Assembly: GCA_963930655.1 (NCBI GenBank)
Contig: OZ005601.1
Location: 25,854,921-25,918,920, forward strand
DNA: 64,000 nucleotides
Reading direction: 5' to 3'
Source of the DNA: Myrica gale
Taxonomy: Eukaryota; Streptophyta; Magnoliopsida; Fagales; Myricaceae
Made by a program: the position numbers and the translations under genes. This document shows, in pieces, positions 33,851 through 47,666 of this stretch (positions are counted from its first letter, which is position 1; every line of letters starts with the position of its first letter). The notes under the pieces were generated by a model. The model worked only from the letters and a program-made list of their open reading frames with translations. It was not told the DNA's origin and did not search any database.

Positions 33851-36245
33851 CTCTCTCTAAACCCCCAACAGATAGTACTTACCAGGAAGTAAATCGGACA
33901 AGGAAATCCACACTCCAACGTTAAAATCCTACCACTACCCGAAAAGAGAGGGACGATTTTCGAAGATACGTTTCCAAAAGCAAGACTATGAGGAACGAAC
34001 TCTCAAGAATCATAAATAAGAGATAAATTTCACTTGGATTTTCCACTAGATGAAGAAAATCTAAGAACTCGAATGGATTATCCTCGCATCAACAACCAAG
34101 AAACTTTCCAAATGAAAAAAGCCACGAAAAGATGTGTCTGCCATTTATAAACATTAAAGATTAGTAGGATTCGATCACCTGGGTTAGTTAGCGGCGAGGA
34201 ATAAAAAAACCACAGTAAGGGAAATTAGTTCTGCTTGGGGTTTAACTACAGCAAGAGTAACTGAGAGCTCCCATTATCCGCATCAAAGAAAAGAAACTGC
34301 CCTCAAGATTTCCTGAGAACTTGCGATTAGATTATAGAACTACCCCAGTTTGGTAGGCGTTATGATGAGCTTCACCTGGATTTTCCTTCCAGTAACGTCA
34401 CCTACCAAATTAAGCCTTCAAAGGATTGGAGAAATTGCATTTTCATGATGGGCGAATGAAAAAGATTGGAGAATATAAAATGGGACCAAAGAGTGATTGA
34501 GTTCGTAAGTCACAATGCAATAATACGAACTTCAAACTTGAAAACCAAAACAAAAAAAGTTTGGTACCGGAAAGAGCCAAAGAGGCTGAGGAAGAGGAAC
34601 TGTAATATCACATTGTCCGAACAGAGGCACTGTCACCTCGGAGCATCGGTCATGTGGGTAGAGAGCGCAATCAACGGGAACGAACACCGGCAAATGTTTC
34701 GTGACGTGTCTGTCTTTAATCTATGAGCATGGGACTCCGGACTCGAGCCAATATTAGAATAACATAATTATTCTCTGCATTCTAAAAACTGAAATCTGAA
34801 AAAAAAAATTGTAGTTTGCAAAATGTAAAGAATTTTACAAGTTTACTTTAAAAGGAGAAAAGGCCACCATTTGAAAAATAGTAGGCTGGAGGGCTCATCC
34901 TTCAGAAATGACTCATGTGACTGACCTGTCCCGACACAGTGACCCGGACGGCTCTTATTTGGGTGCAGCGTGCAGGTCCATTTATTTTTTCCCTCGCTCG
35001 GTTTTCATTTTTCTTTTTTATAATCCCCTCACTCAGTTTGGTTTTTCTTATCCATTTTTATTATATTAATAAATTTGGCAGAGTTAAGCCTCTGTTTGGA
35101 TGGGCCAAAACAGAGGCTAACTTACCCCAAAAAAGAAAAAAAAAAAGGGTAAACTCCGTAGAGTTGTTTAATCAAGCTTGTGAAGCCCTTCCAATGCTTC
35201 CCTCGTTCATTTCATGTCAGCACATAATCAGAGTCCTCTGGAAAAGCAATTTTGCTGCATTCCTTCTAATATCGTAGTGCAAGATCATCGGCATCAAAAT
35301 CAATCTGGACCTCTTAACGTTTTGTAATTTTCATCTTTTTACTTTTGAATGTTTCCAATGTACGCCATGTCTTAATCAGGCATCAAGCCAGATAAAAAAA
35401 TATAAATGACCAAAATGCCCTTCAAAAAATACATATTAAAATTTATTTTGAAGGTGTATTTCGATCATTTTATATATTTTTATTTGAATGGATGCTTCAA
35501 AAAATAAAGAACATAAAAATTATTGTTTTAATAATTGAGAAGTCGAGACTGATTTTTCCTTAATAGTTATGCTGCGAATTATGACTTTTTCCCAAATTAA
35601 CACGTATACCTTTGGCATATCAAACAAGACTTTTTTTTTTTTGAGTCATCAAACACAGGATTCACTCAATATATTCAGGACTTACACCGTATCCCTCATG
35701 TATTCACAAGAGTTCTCATTGTCTTCGAATCTATGCTTGTAAGACTGCATCTCTCTCTCTCTCTCTCTGCCCCCATGAATGTATGCACCTGGGAATGTAC
35801 CATCCAACTATTACCTCATTCTTGGGAGTCGAAATTGTTAAATGTTTCCCCTTCTTGTGGATTGCGCAGCAATGAATTGGAATGTATAATCGAATAGATT
35901 TAACTTGTACCTTCAGTTTGATTCCACATACAAAAAGCCACCATCAGCTTAAGCAGACATCTAATTGGCACATTACAGCACATCAAAAAGAGAGCATCTC
36001 TTTCTATATAGTTACAGCACAACTCCAGGCAGTCTGTATAAATTTCAAGTCAGGTTAGCCACTGTTCTGCCAAGTAACTAATTTTTAGGCTTTCGTGATT
36101 CTCACTGAATCCAAGAGTAACGGTCGTTTATGAACCAATCCCTTAATTGCTCTGCTTAAGAAACTTGATCCGTGTGGAGGATGAGAATGTCATTAGTTAT
36201 GGAGTTGGCAATGGTGTGGTACCTGGTGATACTGAGGAAGAAGAG
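33851..36245. other. intergenic DNA: PMT28 promoter and DUF21 3' flank
   Basis: 33851-34450 is the PMT28 5' UTR and promoter region and may include an upstream intron. 34700-35900 is AT-rich with no gene seen. A CT tract is at 35751-35768. The 3' UTR of the next minus-strand gene should reach to about 35900-36245. Confidence 0.45.
35751..35768. repeat. (CT)n microsatellite
   Basis: Nine CT dinucleotides in AT-rich intergenic DNA. Confidence 0.85.
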
Positions 36246-39200
36246 CTAAGGGATTGGACTGCTAGTGACAGATGATTCATTGGGGGAGGGCTGTGGAGAA
36301 CTCGACGTGGGAGCCATTTCCTGAGACGCATGCATGTTGATCTTTATCCTGCATTAACAAACAACAATATCAGTTCTGGGCTTTATATAATAATGTTGTA
36401 TTCGGTTCAAACACTGCTCACTTCATCATGGATCAAGGAACGAAAGCGTGACACAAAGTAGTTCCTCATCCTACCATTTAGGAGAAGGAACCGTTACCAC
36501 AACACAGCTTGGAAGGTTTGAAAAGTGAAAACCAAATGAACAATACAAATATTTGCCCTTGCATCTTTTAGGTGAAAAGACAAATTGAGTTGCAGGCTTC
36601 CCATATATACATGCAGCAGTCTAGATAATGCAACAGATGGTTATTTTTTACCTGTTGTGGATGTTGACATACTCATCGGTTTCATCCAATATTTCCTCCT
36701 GCAACAAGAAAACATTTGAACTAAGATCACCGCATAAAGAAATCTAAAAGAGAACCATACTTTTAAAGCGCTGTTCAATGGGAATTTCAGTTACTAATAG
36801 CCCATTTTGGAATCAACAAAAATTATCCTCAGGAATTCAGCTGAAACATGCACCCCTATCACTTGTTTAGTAGAGTAAATGGAAAAGAATAGTTCTATGC
36901 CCAACTAACTATATCATATTGAAATGGGCTTCATTTATGATAACTATAACTATTGATCATCATGTGACGTGTGACGTGTGACTAACACAACCTGTAAACA
37001 GGGAAGCAGATGGTTGGTCCTAAGCCCATGGATCCATTTTTTATGTTCCCCATGATTTTTTTATCTAAAGAAAAGGAGTACCTGAAGAAGTTCTTCAATG
37101 ACATCCTCCATAGATATTACACCAACAACTTCTTCATTGGATGGGAACTCTGGAATTGGAGCGTTTTCAATGTCCAGAATGCAATAGGAGCAACCTCTAT
37201 GTCGCTTTTTATAGGCAGTAGCTGGTGGATTCTTTATTTGTTGATCTCCATCATTCTTGGTCACAACTGTCAGAGCCTCATGTGATTTTGGTTCAGTCCC
37301 CAAACTTTGAATGGCAGAAGGACGGCCAACATAAAGTTTATCTGGTTCTACATAAAGCAGACTACTCATCAATTATTCAAAAGAACCAGATGGGGGAAAG
37401 CAAACATATGAAGTACAACAAACCTATGATGTAATATCAATTTCGACATAATTGTTCACAATGATTGAAGCAGCATTATTTCGCCATAATCATTCAGAAT
37501 CCTATTCATATTTATGGAATATGCACAAAAAGACACGTACATGAGCTGTACTAAAACAAAATTCAAGTACTACCAATGATGCAATTATGGATTTAAATAT
37601 TTGAGTATCATCAAGCATCAGAGATGTAAGCAAGGAGCAGACATCGGTGCTCGCAGAAAAATAAAAGTAACACGTGTACATGAAAAATTTGTGGCAAAAA
37701 ATTCCTGAATCATGCAATCAAGGGGATAGGTGGAGCACGTATGCCCATTAGCAAATACAGTCTTACACAACTATTACCAGGACGAAATACTAAACTATAT
37801 GAAGGATAAAACGTCCTGCTCTGATCCTCAGAAATTCAAACAAGTTGCTACCACAACAATGAAATAACATATCTGCAGCTTCCTTCTGTTCCTGTTTCAT
37901 AGATCCTCACCTGTGCTTGGTGACACCTCAGATTTGCCTCTGTGCTTCTTACAACTGTCCTTAAATTCGAGTTGTTCAGCCCCTTTACCTTTCTTTGGTG
38001 TCTCTTTTCTCTCATTTAGGTCCTTATATACAACAGCAATGTGGCTGTGACCCTTCTGGAATTCGTTTAGGATATCATATAGTGGCATGTCTTCTGAAAC
38101 CCTGAAATGATGGGTCAGAAAGCAAGACAATAACATCAGAAAACAAGTATACAAGAGAAAAGCCAATTAAATAAATGCAAGAAAGCCACTGGCGCAAATT
38201 ATACTTATGATCCTGTCGTAAGTATAATTCAAGATAGAAATTCAAGGATGTGGTATCATCCTACCGTGGAATTTTCCTTATGATCATAGCTCTTAAAGGA
38301 ACTGCATCATCTGGATCAACAGTCACCAAATTTTTAACCTGCACATGTTAGAAATGATATTGAGTCCAAATGTATATAGTAGAAAGCATCAAACAATAAT
38401 CACTAGAAGTTTTTGCCACACCCTTTAAAGGAACTATGGTGACCATAATACGAAACAGTCACAAATTTATAGGTTTTGGAGCAACAAAGGCTTAAGCTAT
38501 ACAACTTTGACTACAGCAATCTTATATTGAGTCCAAATGTATATAGTAGACATGTAAATGAGTGTCCTCAACTCCCACCCCCACCCCCAAAAAATAAGTA
38601 CACAAACAAACCAGTTTTTCTTACAGAAATCTAACTACAAATTTAGCAACCTACAAAACATGTAAATGAGTGTCCCCAGCACACCATATTTTCTGGTAAC
38701 TGGAGTAGTGCCATCTGGTCCTTGTGCCACAAGGATCATTTTCTATGTCAAATTGCACCAAGTACAACTTCATTTTTTTTTATAAGTACCAAGTACAACT
38801 TCATTTAAGAAAACTAAAATATAGTTTGATGATCGTAAGATCATTCACCCTCCCCCCTAGCCCAAAAGAGGAATCCCTAGCTCTGGCATCCATTCTTGAT
38901 GAGGCAATCATCGACATGTAGGAGGGACTGTTTCAAACGTCCTTCTCCGCTCACAATTTGGTAAGGGGAAACTCAACTGCCCTAGAGTACTAGTTGGCAA
39001 CATCCCTTCAGGCATAAATGAAAGGGCCGGATAATGCAGCCACTATTAAGTTGAAACTCAAACTCATGTTAGCACCATACATACATGAAGACAATCACAC
39101 AGCAGTGATCTCCTTACGTAAGGTTACCTTAATGTTACTCCCTAAACTCGCACTTCACTTACATGCTTGTTCTATCCTACTAGAAAATACTCCTCAATGT

Positions 39201-42200
39201 CACCCACTGGATGACGGACGACCACGGTTCTGACCTTACCAGTGTGCCCAATGCTGAAATTAGCTCTATAATTACGACCAGCAATTAGAATTGGAAATAA
39301 ATAGAACAGAAGTTTCCAGTGTGAAGAGGAGATATATGCTCTCAAGCAATCTCCTCAAACTTGGTTCGAGATGTGAAGTTTGGTGGATATGGCGAAAATA
39401 GTAGCGTCATTAATTAGACAAATTACTTGTACAAACCAGCAAAGCAACCCCTGCCTAATGGTCTAATCACTAAAATCCCTGTGAAGACATCCATGAAGGG
39501 GGCAATAAATATGTTTGAAGCATTTATAGCCTAATGTTAATATGGAGATGCGTGTGGCAGCTACAAAATGGCTGCTTGATAAACTTTATAAGAAGAATAT
39601 AGAACAAGAACCTGGCCTAACAAAAATGCAAAATAATTTGGCCTATTAATCCAACAGGGCGATCCAAAAATCTAATGAGGGGGGCTCTGTTGCCTCTATT
39701 TTGATCTACCACAGAAGAAAAAAGGAAGGAACAATCATATGCACTTGTTGACGTCCCCACATTAATAGTAGCACAACAGTTTATATTTGCAGGGGTTTAT
39801 TTCAAGTTGTTCTGCCACCACATCAGCTAGATATTTATGTCTCGCCTCCCATACATAAGATAATTGATCCAAAAATCTAATGAGGGGGGCTCTGTTGCCT
39901 CTATTTTGATCTACCACAGAAGAAAAATGGAAGGAACAATCATATGCTCTTGTTGACGTCCCCACATTAATAGTAGCACAACAGTTTACATTTGCAAGGG
40001 TTTACGTCAAGTTGTTCTGCCACCACATCAGCTTGATATTTCTGTCTCGCTTCCCATACACGAGAGAATTGAGGAAGACCAGCACCTACTAAACGAATAA
40101 AGGGGGCCATAGGAGGAAAAACAGTTGAAATAATTGTATAATATTGTTCTTAGAAATAACACCAACTTAACATCAATTTGCCTCCGCATACTGCAGTAGT
40201 CCCGATAAAGTTCCATACACAAGAGTAATGGGGATTCACAGGAAAGTGTTTTTTTTTCTCCCTATGGAAGGGAGGGGAAAAATATGCAACTAACTTTGCT
40301 CATGATTAGTCTTTACGACTGAGATAGTCATTGGAAGGGCTTTTGCAGAACCAATTAACTTATTCCAACATTTCCCCCCCTCTCCTGGTGCCAAAATGCT
40401 GCATGTTTTACCAGACAAAGAAAGAATTATGAAGGTTTCAATCAAGTATCCCCAACAGACGACAATGGAAAATAGACGTTATGTTATCATGCTACCCTCT
40501 CGTTGAATCTACCCATTAACTTGCTCTCATGGTAATATTCGATACACCATCCCATTAAAACAAAAACTTATTAGAAGAAGAAACTGATGTGATCATTTGA
40601 ACAAGGTTCATTATGAAGCAGATGAAAAAAAACAGACAACAAAGCAGAGAGAGAGAGAGAGAAAAGAGACAAGATTACCAAAACAAGTCCAATTATGTTA
40701 TTGGGGTTTCCAGCAAAAACCGGAACTCTACTGTGACCCTTTGTCATTATTGCATTCAATCTTTTCCTGTAAAAAGCAGCGAGAGAGAGAGAGAGAGAGG
40801 AGAGGGTCAGAACACACTGAACACTTTAAACATGAAGGAGAGAATGAAACAAGAATACAGAAACCCACAAAGTAAGATTTGCATCCAGATCAAGGGAAAA
40901 TGCATTGGCTATGGGAGTCATGGCATCTTTTGCAGTCTTTTCAGTCAATTCAAGTGCCCCAGTGATGATAGTAGTCTCATCATGTGTTAAATCCCCGCCT
41001 TTCCCAGCCTAAACAGCAAAACATATGTATACCATTTTAAATCAGAGAACCAGAAGGAATGGGAGATAGTCCAGCGCATTGGAACATAGCAATTAGGTTA
41101 ACATCTATCTTGGAATAAACAGCTTGTCTAAAATTCCAAGGAGACGGTCAACATGCCTAATGCAATCTATTTTTAGAGTTAAGTTGCAGAACCTCTAAAG
41201 TTGAATATCATACCTCATTGCCATGAAAATTCACGAAAGTTTTGAGCTCTGCTCTCCGCAAAAGAACAGCATGTCCCTTACCCAACATCCAATCCAAAAC
41301 CTGCATTTAATGTTGTATTGTTAATTGAAAGGAAAGAAAATTACATACAAAGCTTCATCATTAAGACACTACTAGCAGATATTGTTTTCTTTACAACTGA
41401 ATAACATAACCAATACAGCATACATGGAACACAGTTTTATGATCTTCATATCCATTCTACCTTACTAATGGGATAAGATATAGGGAAGAACAAGAAAACA
41501 AGCACGCGAACTAGGGGGGCCATTATTGCTCCAACCTTCAGGCCGTAGTGAGTACAGACAGCTTGTGGCAATATCTGTAGTGAAACACATGCATATAAAA
41601 CAAGAATTAAGTTTGCGAGCAGATAATGCTGTGAAAAAATTATTCGAATATTGATTGATAGAGTACCTCACCAAACATGAGGATCAGAGTCACTGATATC
41701 AGAACTGCTGCCCATGGAGGCACAAGCTTGTCCAAGAATATGGGAAGGGTCTGCAGAGAGATAAAAAAGATGATAAAAACAACACCGAAATTAACAATCT
41801 TTTATCTAATGTATTCTAGACTCCAGAACCACATGGTTACCTCCATCGCTAAGGAGTTGCCAATCAATAGCGTACAAAGTAGCAGATGTTGATTCTTTAC
41901 CACCGGAAATATTTTAGCTGCCAGCAAAGATAAATCACATCACATTACTTAAAACTTAGTCTCTTCAGCCCAAGCCATGTGAAATTCCCCTTGCAACAGA
42001 ATTAGCTCAGATGTTGGCTTGTATACAGTAGTCAACTCAGCAACTAAATGACTAAATAAAAAGAAGTGCAACTTAGGTTGTGCTTCTATCAAGTGTAAGA
42101 CATCTTATGGGGATGCTGTCCACAATTTTCCAGCATTTAATGGAACTTAGAAAATGCGAGCTAATGAACAATGTTTTCTGGATAAACAGCAACTATTTGT

Positions 42201-44281
42201 TAAGGGCAGGAAATGAATTCCAGTTTTGTAAAGGAAAACTTATTTTCTTCCTCAGTGTCTTCATTTAACTCTTTCTATTTACTCAAGAACCCACCACACC
42301 TGCATCTGCCCATGTCAAAAATCCCCAACCGCCTCACCACCAAATCATCCCTCCCACCACAAAAATTAAATTTCTCAAAAAAGCCCTCAGGTTCTGTCTC
42401 CCCCACACCCTCTCCCCTATTTCTTAATTTTTTTTGTTCTTCATGTTCTGGAAATTGTCGGGCTGTTGCATTCTTCTCCTGTTTGGCCCCAATTATTGGC
42501 TGTGTAGACTTGATGACAGGGTGATGGATTTGAAGCAAATGAGAATCAGCAAAGCTGATTAGCAATGTCTTTTTGTGGTGCATTTGAGATGCTGATTCAG
42601 TTTTTTTGTTGCAATGTATTTGAATCTCCAATAGGGAGAGGTGCACAGTTTGGCTGTCAGCTCCAAAGCGAGCAAAAATTGGGGTTGATTTGGAAGTACG
42701 ATTGTTCGGCTTTCGTTGTTTGTTGTGACTTAGTGGTAGATGATAGGGGAACCAATTTTGGCATCAGGTATAGATACAGAAAAGGTCACAGCGGAGAGAA
42801 CCGGAAAAAGCAACAAAGACAAATCAGAGAGTACCCAATACTCTCAATGTGCAGTAGCGGGCATAATGAGAGTGTGACAATGGTATCTGGTCGATGGTTG
42901 TTTCACAGGATTTGCGGTAGTAGTTAGGTGGGGATTCAAGAGATGCCCTGGCTTTTGGTTTTGGATTGCTTCGTCTTGGATGACAAGATACTGATTTAGT
43001 GATTTTCAATGTCAACCAAACACAATAAATATTTCCACATAATTTTTAGGACTGCAACCAAATAACTCAAAATTATTATTTTTTAGAATACAGTTTGTCG
43101 TAAAGAATTTTATATTGAAACAAACCAGGGCAGGCTACCATGTGACAAAAGATCTTCTTTCTAAAGAGATTCGAAAGCAATGATTAGAAACACCTCTAAC
43201 CGGAGTCCTCAAACTTTATAACCTTCACTGGAAAGGCATTTCCTACCGAAAATCTTCAATTTCCAAGTTGTCTTAAACATGTACTGGATTGGTGCTATCA
43301 ATGCAAAAGCGATGGGGAGTCTGTTGAGCATATTTTGCTGCACTGCTCGGTTGCTAGGGCTTTGTGGTCTTTTGTGCTCTCTATTATGGACTACGATTGG
43401 GTGATGCCTAGGAGGGTAACTGATGTTTTATTGTGCTGGAATAGAGATTTTAAAGACCCTCGGGCCTTAGCTATTTGGAGTGATCCCTTCTTGTATTTGG
43501 TGGAATATTTGGAGAGAGAAATGAGAGATGTTTTGAGAGTGTGACGGTGTCCATGGAGGGTTTGGGGTGAATTTTTTTGCAGTCCTTGTTCTTGTGGGTG
43601 AATGCTTTGTTGGGATCTCCCTTTTCGGAGCTTTTTTATTTTATTAGTTTTCTAGCTTATTTGGTCTAGAGGTCTCACTATAGTCCCTTGTAAGGTTTTT
43701 TTTTTCTTTTTCTCTTAATAAAATTGCCTTACTTATAAAAAAAATGTACTGCGTAATTTAGGATTTAAGGCGTTCAAAGCAACGGAAAAGCAGCAAGTTC
43801 TCTCATTGATCGTAGTCCGATTCTACTTAATCCTCCACAAAAAGCCCCCGTTAATTCGTAAAAGTTCCGAAGCCAAAGAATACAAATTTTGCAAATTATC
43901 AATATCCGGCAATCCATTTGCCTTCCGTCACTGCCGATTAACTCGGAAACCAACCTGGTCATCGCTTATAGAAATAAAGGGCCCAAGTCCTCGAAATCCA
44001 CACTTTTCTTTTGCTATCTTCCATGAGTTTTTTTTTCCAGCTTAAACTCACCAGCAAAAGAAAGAACAAAGGAAAGGAACGAGAATGAAGTGTGAGAGAG
44101 GAGTACCGGCGTGTGCGCTATCCCGAGGACGGCCGGACTTGATGAGGACCTCGAGGTCGACGAGGCCCAGAGACATAAGACCCAGGGTGAGGCCAGCCAT
44201 GAGCCCGGCAAAGGTCACCAAGCCAATTATCGCCAACACATACAACCAGAACGTTGTCCCACAGCACAGAACGTCCGCCAT
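36246..44281 (-). CDS. DUF21/CBS-domain membrane protein (CNNM type)
   Basis: Twelve exons, all phases consistent: 44281-44107, 41917-41841, 41750-41667, 41574-41461, 41300-41214, 41008-40869, 40766-40679, 38338-38265, 38101-37911, 37347-37082, 36698-36652, 36348-36246. They give 481 aa. The N-terminus [12 protein letters not shown] leads into the four-helix DUF21 (CNNM transmembrane) domain, about residues 10-180, with [15 protein letters not shown]. Two CBS motifs follow, with [14 protein letters not shown] and [15 protein letters not shown], then [15 protein letters not shown] and a Ser/Pro-rich tail. The family includes animal CNNM and bacterial CorB/CorC magnesium transporters; plant members are thought to act in membrane ion transport, with substrate unproven. 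Intron 1 (41918-44106) holds LINE remains; intron 7 is long (38339-40678) and carries a tandem duplication. Confidence 0.92.
39661..40070. repeat. 205-bp tandem duplication in DUF21 intron 7
   Basis: 39661-39865 is followed directly by a diverged copy, 39866-40070. On the minus strand both copies read through a similar peptide, with [13 protein letters not shown] and NPCK in each, so they may derive from a coding fragment captured before duplication. I do not recognise the source protein. Confidence 0.8.
40641..40798. repeat. two (GA)n microsatellites at the edges of a CBS exon
   Basis: AG/GA tracts near 40646-40662 and 40781-40798 bracket exon 7 of the DUF21 gene (40679-40766). They create long artificial plus-strand frames. 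Confidence 0.8.
43200..43748 (+). mobile_element. 5'-truncated LINE (zf-RVT end)
   Basis: Plus-strand sequence around 43270-43545 encodes [17 protein letters not shown] and RALWSFV, the zinc-binding region at the end of plant LINE reverse transcriptases. It has frame breaks. The non-coding 3' end finishes with CTTAATAAAATTGCC and a run of A at about 43737-43744, a typical LINE tail. It sits antisense in intron 1 of the DUF21 gene. Confidence 0.75.
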
Positions 44282-46460
44282 CTCTCTCCCTGCGTCTCTC
44301 CGTTGAAGAAGATCTTCAACCGTGCGGGTTCGCCACTTTTATGTTCTATTTTTCCCACTCCCAAAGAATCGACACGTTGGTATGCCCCTGAACGTCTTTT
44401 CTATCTGAATGCGATAACACCGAGCGATCCAATCACCCACGTACGACAAGAGTTTTCCTGGGCCGACTTTATCCCCTTTAGTCAAAAATATTTACACGTT
44501 GTTTGACGTCATGGGATTTGTTTATTTCGGACATTACTGTATGCAGAGCGACAATAATTTGAGACTAAAAATTTAAATTTAATAATAAAAAATTTATCAC
44601 ATAAATTTTTTATTATTATAATATTTATTAAAAATATTCTAATTTCACTTTTTCACCAACTCTCTTAATATATCTTTACTGTATAGTATTTCTCAAATCT
44701 CAATATCTAAAGTTTTTACCCTCAAACGTCCCCTTATATTGGCAGCCGTCGGATGGGAATCCTAATATCTTTAGAATATTTGGGTTTAGATGACCCAATG
44801 TACCGCATCACACGTGTATTAGGTATTAGCGTATATCAACGTACAACAGCTGATAGAGCAATGATCTTGTCGGAGGCTACGGCGTTACTGTCATCCTCGC
44901 TGTTCCGGAGGTTTATGCGCGCGCTAACTGCAAATTTCGTTAGTTCTACGATGCTGGACAAATAAAGGGTATGCCCAGGGAAAAAGCACGTGAAGTGGAG
45001 CCGAGAATGTCTGTGTTGGTCCACTTGGTCCCCAAGCGGGGATTATTCTTTTGCGTCTGAAGAAAAAACCAGTATTGATTCCAGTTTGAAGTAGACCGCG
45101 GAGCTAATAATTTATCTGTGGGGGTCAAAATAATATTATGATGTTTATTTTTATTTTTATATTATATATTTTACTATGCATAAAATATGAAAAAACTTGA
45201 AAAAGATACAACTCGGATTATGAAAAATATTCTCAAAGATTTTTCTTAAATTAATAATATATAACACATGTTTATATTATTTAAAAATTGAGTATATATA
45301 TAATACAAATAAAGACATTATAGAGATAATACAAATAAATATAAATAAGAAAGAGTTTAAATATATTAAAAAATGGAGAAAATACTCATATTCTCTCTTT
45401 TTAAAATAAATATATTTTTTAAAATTTTAGAACATTTTACCATTTTTTTTCCTAAGTAAACCTTTTATTATTCAAAAGTTAAGACTTTTGAGAAAATTTA
45501 TAGATTTTTGAACATTTAAGTTAAATCTCGAATTTTTAATCCTATCGAATGTGTTTTTAATTTTTTTTCAAATTAAAAGTGATAGGTTATTGTTAAATAT
45601 TCAAGGCCAAAATTTGTATTTCAAATTTTTAAGAGGCTAAAAAATAGTTTGAGAGGACATTTTTGAAAATTTTGAAAGGGCAAAGAATATATTTTGTCAA
45701 AAAATAGCATATGGACAAAGGGAGAGGGGGCAATTTTCAAAATCTTTGGGGGCTTGACCCTCTCTCTCCGCCACTACCTCTACCTCTATCTCTAAATTAT
45801 CAAATAATTTTAAATAAAAGTATCAACTATTATATTTAACATAGAAGTCATAAAATGATCAAATTTTATTAATTTAAGCGATCCAACAATCAAAATTATG
45901 TCACATTGTTATAAAATAAATGATGTGACACAATTTTCACTGTCGAATTTTATTTTAGATTTTAATTGATTAATTTTAAAAATTAAGAAACTTAATATAG
46001 ATTTTTTTTTTTGTCTTAAAAGAGATTTAATATATCATAAGTGATAGTTAAAAATATTTGAGATTCCTTTAGTGAAAAGCGACTTTTCTTCCAATTGCAT
46101 TGAAATGCATTCACCGCAGTCGTTTTGGAGTGAGGCCCCAACTAGGGCTACTCAGTGCCACCGGAAAATTTCGGTGGCACCAGCACCGGGTTCCTGGCAC
46201 CCGACCTAACCGGTGTTGGTGTAGGTTTCATTTAAAAAAAACAGGTGTTTTTTCCGGTTCCCAATTTACCCGGCACCAGGTACCGGGAAACCGAGATTTT
46301 TTTTATTTAGTTTTTTAGTTTTTTTCTAATTGCTAGAGAATTAGGACGATTTATGAAAGAATAGATGAATATGAAAAATCCTGAAAATTTTGTCATAGGC
46401 AGTGGCGAGTTGTTAAAACTGGAGAGATGTTTGTTTTTTAAGTGCATTTCTTGATAATGC
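44282..46460. other. intergenic DNA, mostly AT-rich repeat remains
   Basis: DUF21 promoter (44282-44500), then very AT-rich DNA (45120-46080). The segment 46140-46290 has repeated CACCGG/CCGGCACC blocks that pair with one another, probably a decayed inverted-repeat element. No gene recognised. Confidence 0.4.
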
Positions 46461-46616
46461 ATGGATTCCCTCTGAAGGGGAATCCATTCGGTCATCCAAG
46501 GGTCAGAAACAAAGAGGAGTGTGGGTCCCGCCCGGGACCCACACCTGCCCGAACAGGGCTGCCCCTGGTTTCTGGCCCTTGGATGACCGAATGGATTCCC
46601 TTCGGAGGGAATCCAT
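46461..46616. repeat. 156-bp foldback element
   Basis: The two ends are inverted copies of about 50 bp (ATGGATTCCCTCTGAAGG at the left against its near complement at the right), and the centre contains a GGGTCCCGCCCGGGACCC palindrome. The whole can fold into a long hairpin. No coding sense. It could be a small MITE, but a target duplication is not clear. Confidence 0.8.
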
Positions 46617-47550
46617 TCTCTTTCTTGATATTCATGAGAAATACTCTCTTGAGTCATGTGAATGCGACTCAGTTGCACAAAGTTCTCCTCCTGATGTTTT
46701 TCAAGGTAGCTTTGCAGATAAGAAATTGTACTGAATCCAACTATTCCAGCTCTTATTCTATTACAGGTAATGTGATTTCAGGTCTGTTGAGAAAAACTTC
46801 TGTTTGGACTCCCTCTGGCAATCTTTTGACCTCAAGTGAAATATATCTTGGCCAAGATGAATGGTCAAGGTAGCTCCTCCAACTCATTTCCTGAGACCTT
46901 CCTTGTCGGCCATTCACGCAATGTCAACAATCTTGGATTTGCGCAGAATATTTTAGTTCCAACCAATTCTGCTGTTGTGTCAAACTCTCTCCCTTTTTAG
47001 ACTATTGTGAAGAAATAGAAACATAAAGTATTTACATTATTACTTCTAATATGATAGAAGATCCGCTATCTTATGTAATTGATTCGGGTAATTTTATTTA
47101 TGCTTTTTATTAGTTTATTAGTTTCAATAATATTTTTATTTTTATAAATTATAACTTGGTGTATTTAAATATATTGTGTAGAGTTACCCATCTTGGTGAT
47201 GAAGATCGAGGAGTAGGAATTTTGAATGAGTTACTCATCTTTATGATATTCTTATAGTTACGTCTCTATTACTTTGAACTTTAAATTCTCATCTTATCTT
47301 TTAAGATGATCTTTAATTTTATTGATTTTGAAATTTCAATTTCATTAGTTTAGATTTTATTGATATGTGATTAATAGACCAAAAGAAAAAAAAATATATT
47401 GGGTCAAGTGCGTAAAATGCTAAAAAAATGGCTCAATATGAATGTAGGATAACAGAAAACCGCTACAGCTAAGGGTCAGTTTTTACCCTTAGCGGTGTAA
47501 GTGTATGTGTCAATTATTTAAAACCTGATCTACCCAGTGTAGGTGCCGAT

Positions 47551-47666
47551 CTTGGGAAAGAGAGTTGGGGCTAGTGTTGCACAATCCCAGTGTAGGTGCC
47601 GATTTTGGCCAAAACTGACACCTACACTGAGATTGTGCAACACTAGCCCCAACTCTCTTTCCCAAG
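47551..47666. repeat. near-perfect 48-bp-arm hairpin
   Basis: Left arm 47551-47598 and right arm 47619-47666 are complementary at 47 of 48 positions, around a 20-base loop. The end of the left arm plus loop start (CCCAGTGTAGGTGCCGAT) is also present just upstream at 47533-47550. It could be a foldback element or a young small-RNA hairpin locus. Confidence 0.9.

Noticed and set aside
33318-33892. Plus-strand Ser/Phe-rich frames
   Set aside because: Antisense to the acidic Lys/Glu stem of the PMT28-like protein.
40597-40990. Two plus-strand frames of 92 and 125 aa
   Set aside because: Produced by GA microsatellites and the antisense of DUF21 exons 6 and 7.
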